A stretch of 8,088 nucleotides of DNA from Clostridia bacterium. Lineage in GTDB: Bacteria; Bacillota; Clostridia; Oscillospirales; Acutalibacteraceae. The notes under the pieces were generated by a model. It saw only the letters and a program-made list of their open reading frames with translations, had not been told where the DNA came from and ran no database searches. Below, piece by piece: positions 6,464-8,088 of this stretch; the stretch's first letter is position 1, and the number at the start of each line of letters is the position of its first letter. A program made the position numbers and the translations under genes. The stretch lies in contig JAFWCS010000137.1 of assembly GCA_017534365.1 (NCBI GenBank), positions 1 through 8,088 on the forward strand, given 5' to 3'.

Positions 6464-6727
6464 TTATTTACGCAGACCCAGTCTTGCAACGATGGAGCGG
6501 TAACGCTCGATATCGACCTTCTGCAGGTACGCAAGCAGGTTTCTTCTGTGACCGACCATCATCAGAAGGCCGCGTCTGGAGTGGTGATCCTTCTTGTGGA
6601 TCTTCAGGTGCTCGGTCAGGTCGTTGATGCGCTTGGTCAGCACGGCGATCTGGACCTCCGGCGAGCCGGTGTCACCCTCGTGCAGGGCATATTCCTGCAT
6701 GATGGCGGTTTTTTCTTCCTGTGTCAT
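6464..6727 (-). CDS. rpsO: 30S ribosomal protein S15
   Basis: An 87-residue S15, a primary 16S rRNA-binding protein of the small-subunit platform that binds the helix 20/21/22 junction. The sequence is typical from end to end: [20 protein letters not shown] (20-39), the H-x3[11 protein letters not shown] region (40-55) and RRNLLAYL (61-68), ending VARLGLRK. The residues expected to contact rRNA (Thr20, Gly21, Gln26, His40, Asp47, Ser50) are present. Length is within one or two residues of the bacterial norm. The ATG is preceded by GAGGTG (6740-6735) at 7 nt. It is the promoter-proximal gene of the rpsO-pnp unit, with a structured leader of about 100 nt that could mediate feedback by S15, as is known for several other bacteria. 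Confidence 0.98.
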   Translation of the reverse strand: MTQEEKTAIMQEYALHEGDTGSPEVQIAVLTKRINDLTEHLKIHKKDHHSRRGLLMMVGHRRNLLAYLQKVDIERYRSIVARLGLRK

Positions 6728-6825
6728 GGTGTTTCACCTCATTCAGATATTTGCCGCGCCCCTCAGTAAGCGGCAGGTGAGGACCCCGTTGGGGTTTGCT
6801 CCGCAGACCGAGGCGGGGGCATGCA
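6728..6825 (-). promoter_or_regulatory. Structured rpsO 5' leader, possible S15 autoregulatory site
   Basis: The leader of about 98 nt contains a short perfect hairpin ACCCC-AAC-GGGGT, a GCCGC/GCGGC stem, and TCACCT (6780-6775), complementary to AGGTGA (6739-6734), the ribosome-binding site. An alternative pair, CCTCA (6782-6778) with TGAGG (6765-6761), uses part of the same anti-SD strand, so the two folds exclude each other. Feedback repression by S15 is established for rpsO of E. coli and other bacteria; that this leader does it is inferred. Confidence 0.5.
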
Positions 6826-6831
6826 AAAGGC

Positions 6832-6860
6832 ATTATAGCATAAACCCCTGCGGTTGTAAA
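6832..6860 (-). promoter_or_regulatory. Strong promoter for rpsO-pnp
   Basis: The minus strand reads TTTACA (6860-6855), a 17-bp spacer ending in TGC, then a perfect TATAAT (6837-6832). An A/T-rich stretch with A and T tracts (about 6861-6885) lies directly upstream and resembles an UP element. This suits a highly expressed ribosomal protein gene. Confidence 0.85.
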
Positions 6861-6941
6861 GCATTTTTTCAAATTTTTCTTTTTCATAGGGAACGCCCCA
6901 AAAAAATCATAATTTTTATCTAAAATTTTATGGATTCCCAC

Positions 6942-6970
6942 TTGATACTTTTTCCGTTTTCTGCGATAAT
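6942..6970 (+). promoter_or_regulatory. Promoter for gltX
   Basis: TTGATA (6942-6947), a 17-bp spacer ending in the extended -10 element TGC, and GATAAT (6965-6970). The predicted start near 6977 leaves only about 26 nt before the ATG, with the SD GAGGG at 6992-6996, too short for a T-box or other riboswitch. A/T-rich DNA including the palindrome TAAAATTTTA (6921-6930) lies upstream. Confidence 0.8.
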
Positions 6971-7002
6971 ATATTATATTTATTTAAAAACGAGGGATAT
7001 CC

Positions 7003-8088
7003 ATGGATCAAAACAAAGCTCTGGCGGCGCGCCTGTTTCCGGCGATCACCAAAACGCCCGCCGATTACGAAGAACTGTATCCGCCCCGCGCGCTGCCCGA
7101 GGGCGCGCGGGTCACCCGGTTCGCCCCCTCCCCCACAGGCTATCTGCACATCGGCGGCCTGTTCGGCGCGCTTGTAGACGTGCTCACGGCCAAGGTTTCC
7201 GGCGGCGTCTCCTATCTGCGGATCGAAGATACGGATAAGAAGCGCGAAGTGGAAGACGGCGTTTCCGGCATCACGGACGGCATGAAGGCCTTCGGCGTGG
7301 AATTTGACGAAGGCGTGACCGGCTTCGGCACGGAAACCGGACCTTACGGCCCCTACACACAAAGTCAGAGAGTGGAGCTCTATCAGACCGTCGCAAAATC
7401 GCTTGTCGAGCAAGGGCTCGCCTACCCCTGCTTCTGCTCGGCCGAGGAACTGAACGCGATCCGCGAACAGCAGGAAGCCGAGGGCGCGGACATCCGCGGC
7501 TATTTCGGCAAATGGGCCAGATGCCGCGATCTGACCTATGAGGAAATCTGCGAGAAGCTCGACGCCGGTCTGCCCTGGGTGCTCCGTTTCCGCTCGGACG
7601 GCAGCCCGGAAAAGCGCATTTTCTTTGACGATATGATCCGCGGCAAAATCGAAATGCCGGAAAACATCATCGACGAGGTGCTGCTCAAATCCGACGGCAT
7701 CCCGACCTATCATTTCGCCCACTGCTGCGACGATCACTTCATGCGCACCACCCACGTCATCCGCGGCGAGGAGTGGATCTCCTCCGTACCCAAGCACATT
7801 GCGCTGTTCAAGGCCTGCGGCTTCAAGGTGCCCAAATACGCCCACACGCCCCAGGTGCTGAAATTTGACGACGAAACCGGCGACAAGCGCAAGCTCTCAA
7901 AACGCAAGGATCCCGAAGCGGCGGTCAGCTATTTTGTGGAGGAAGGCGTGCCCAAGGAGAGCCTGACGGAATATCTGCTCACCCTGCTCAGCTCCGGCTT
8001 TGAGGATTGGCGGCGGGCGAATCCCGACGTCCCGGCGATGGACTATCCGTTCAATCTCAAAAAGATGAGCTCCAGCGGGTGCCTGTTC
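7003..8088 (+). CDS. gltX: Glutamyl-tRNA synthetase (C-terminal part outside window)
   Basis: The first 362 residues of a class I aminoacyl-tRNA synthetase, which charges tRNA with glutamate using ATP. Visible signatures are RFAPSPTGYLHIGG (39-52) with the HIGH-type motif HIGG; YLRIEDTDKKRE (71-82); a possible zinc site Cys143-x-Cys145 with Tyr167 and Cys174; IDEVLLKSDGIPTYHFA (223-239); THVIRGEEW (250-258); and the KMSKS-type loop KLSKR (297-301). The Ala-Pro-Ser-Pro-Thr-Gly form marks the GluRS rather than the GlnRS branch. About 34 residues precede the Rossmann core (LFPAITKTPADYEELYPPR), a feature I associate with a clostridial GluRS subtype. Whether it also charges tRNA-Gln cannot be seen. 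The ATG follows GAGGG (6992-6996) by 6 nt. The frame is open to the window end; the anticodon-binding domain is outside. Confidence 0.96.
   Translation, partial: MDQNKALAARLFPAITKTPADYEELYPPRALPEGARVTRFAPSPTGYLHIGGLFGALVDVLTAKVSGGVSYLRIEDTDKKREVEDGVSGITDGMKAFGVEFDEGVTGFGTETGPYGPYTQSQRVELYQTVAKSLVEQGLAYPCFCSAEELNAIREQQEAEGADIRGYFGKWARCRDLTYEEICEKLDAGLPWVLRFRSDGSPEKRIFFDDMIRGKIEMPENIIDEVLLKSDGIPTYHFAHCCDDHFMRTTHVIRGEEWISSVPKHIALFKACGFKVPKYAHTPQVLKFDDETGDKRKLSKRKDPEAAVSYFVEEGVPKESLTEYLLTLLSSGFEDWRRANPDVPAMDYPFNLKKMSSSGCLF

Noticed and set aside
6971..7002. T-box or other riboswitch before gltX
   Set aside because: The predicted leader is only about 26 nt, with no T-box sequence or stem.

Overview
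The window is dense, GC-rich bacterial chromosome. FemAB-type and ThuA-family genes, a strong SD on every gene, two TTG starts and the gltX subtype point to a Firmicute, most likely a high-GC member of the Clostridia (Oscillospiraceae/Christensenellales-like). This is inferred from protein character only; the exact taxon is not determinable here. No mobile elements, CRISPR arrays, tRNA or rRNA genes were seen.

Layout. (1) 1-674, minus strand: a membrane protein cut by the window start, with an N-terminal helical domain resembling the permease-prefix/HAAS-like domain. (2) 675-837: a compact divergent promoter region with sigma-A-type promoters facing both ways; both flanking genes start with TTG. 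(3) 838-3994, plus strand: a tightly packed four-gene operon of a FemAB-family peptidoglycan bridge aminoacyltransferase, a ThuA-domain protein, dUTPase (dut) and a secreted alpha/beta hydrolase. Gaps are 15 nt, a 4-nt overlap and 5 nt. (4) 4017-4058: a strong bidirectional terminator separates this operon from the convergent pnp gene. (5) 6860 down to 4071, minus strand: the conserved rpsO-pnp unit (ribosomal protein S15, then polynucleotide phosphorylase), with a good promoter, a structured rpsO leader, a hairpin after rpsO and a long nested hairpin ahead of pnp. (6) 6861-7002: an A/T-rich divergent control region. (7) 7003-8088, plus strand: a glutamyl-tRNA synthetase (gltX), cut by the window end.

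How it fits together. The right two thirds is core translation and RNA turnover: S15, PNPase and GluRS. The left operon combines envelope functions (FemAB, exported hydrolase) with nucleotide-pool sanitation (dUTPase) and a ThuA protein of unknown substrate. The most interesting signals are RNA structures of the rpsO-pnp unit. They resemble in principle, but not obviously in sequence, the autoregulatory leaders known in E. coli. I did not find a convincing wholly new system; most of the window is ordinary core genome with some notable regulatory architecture.
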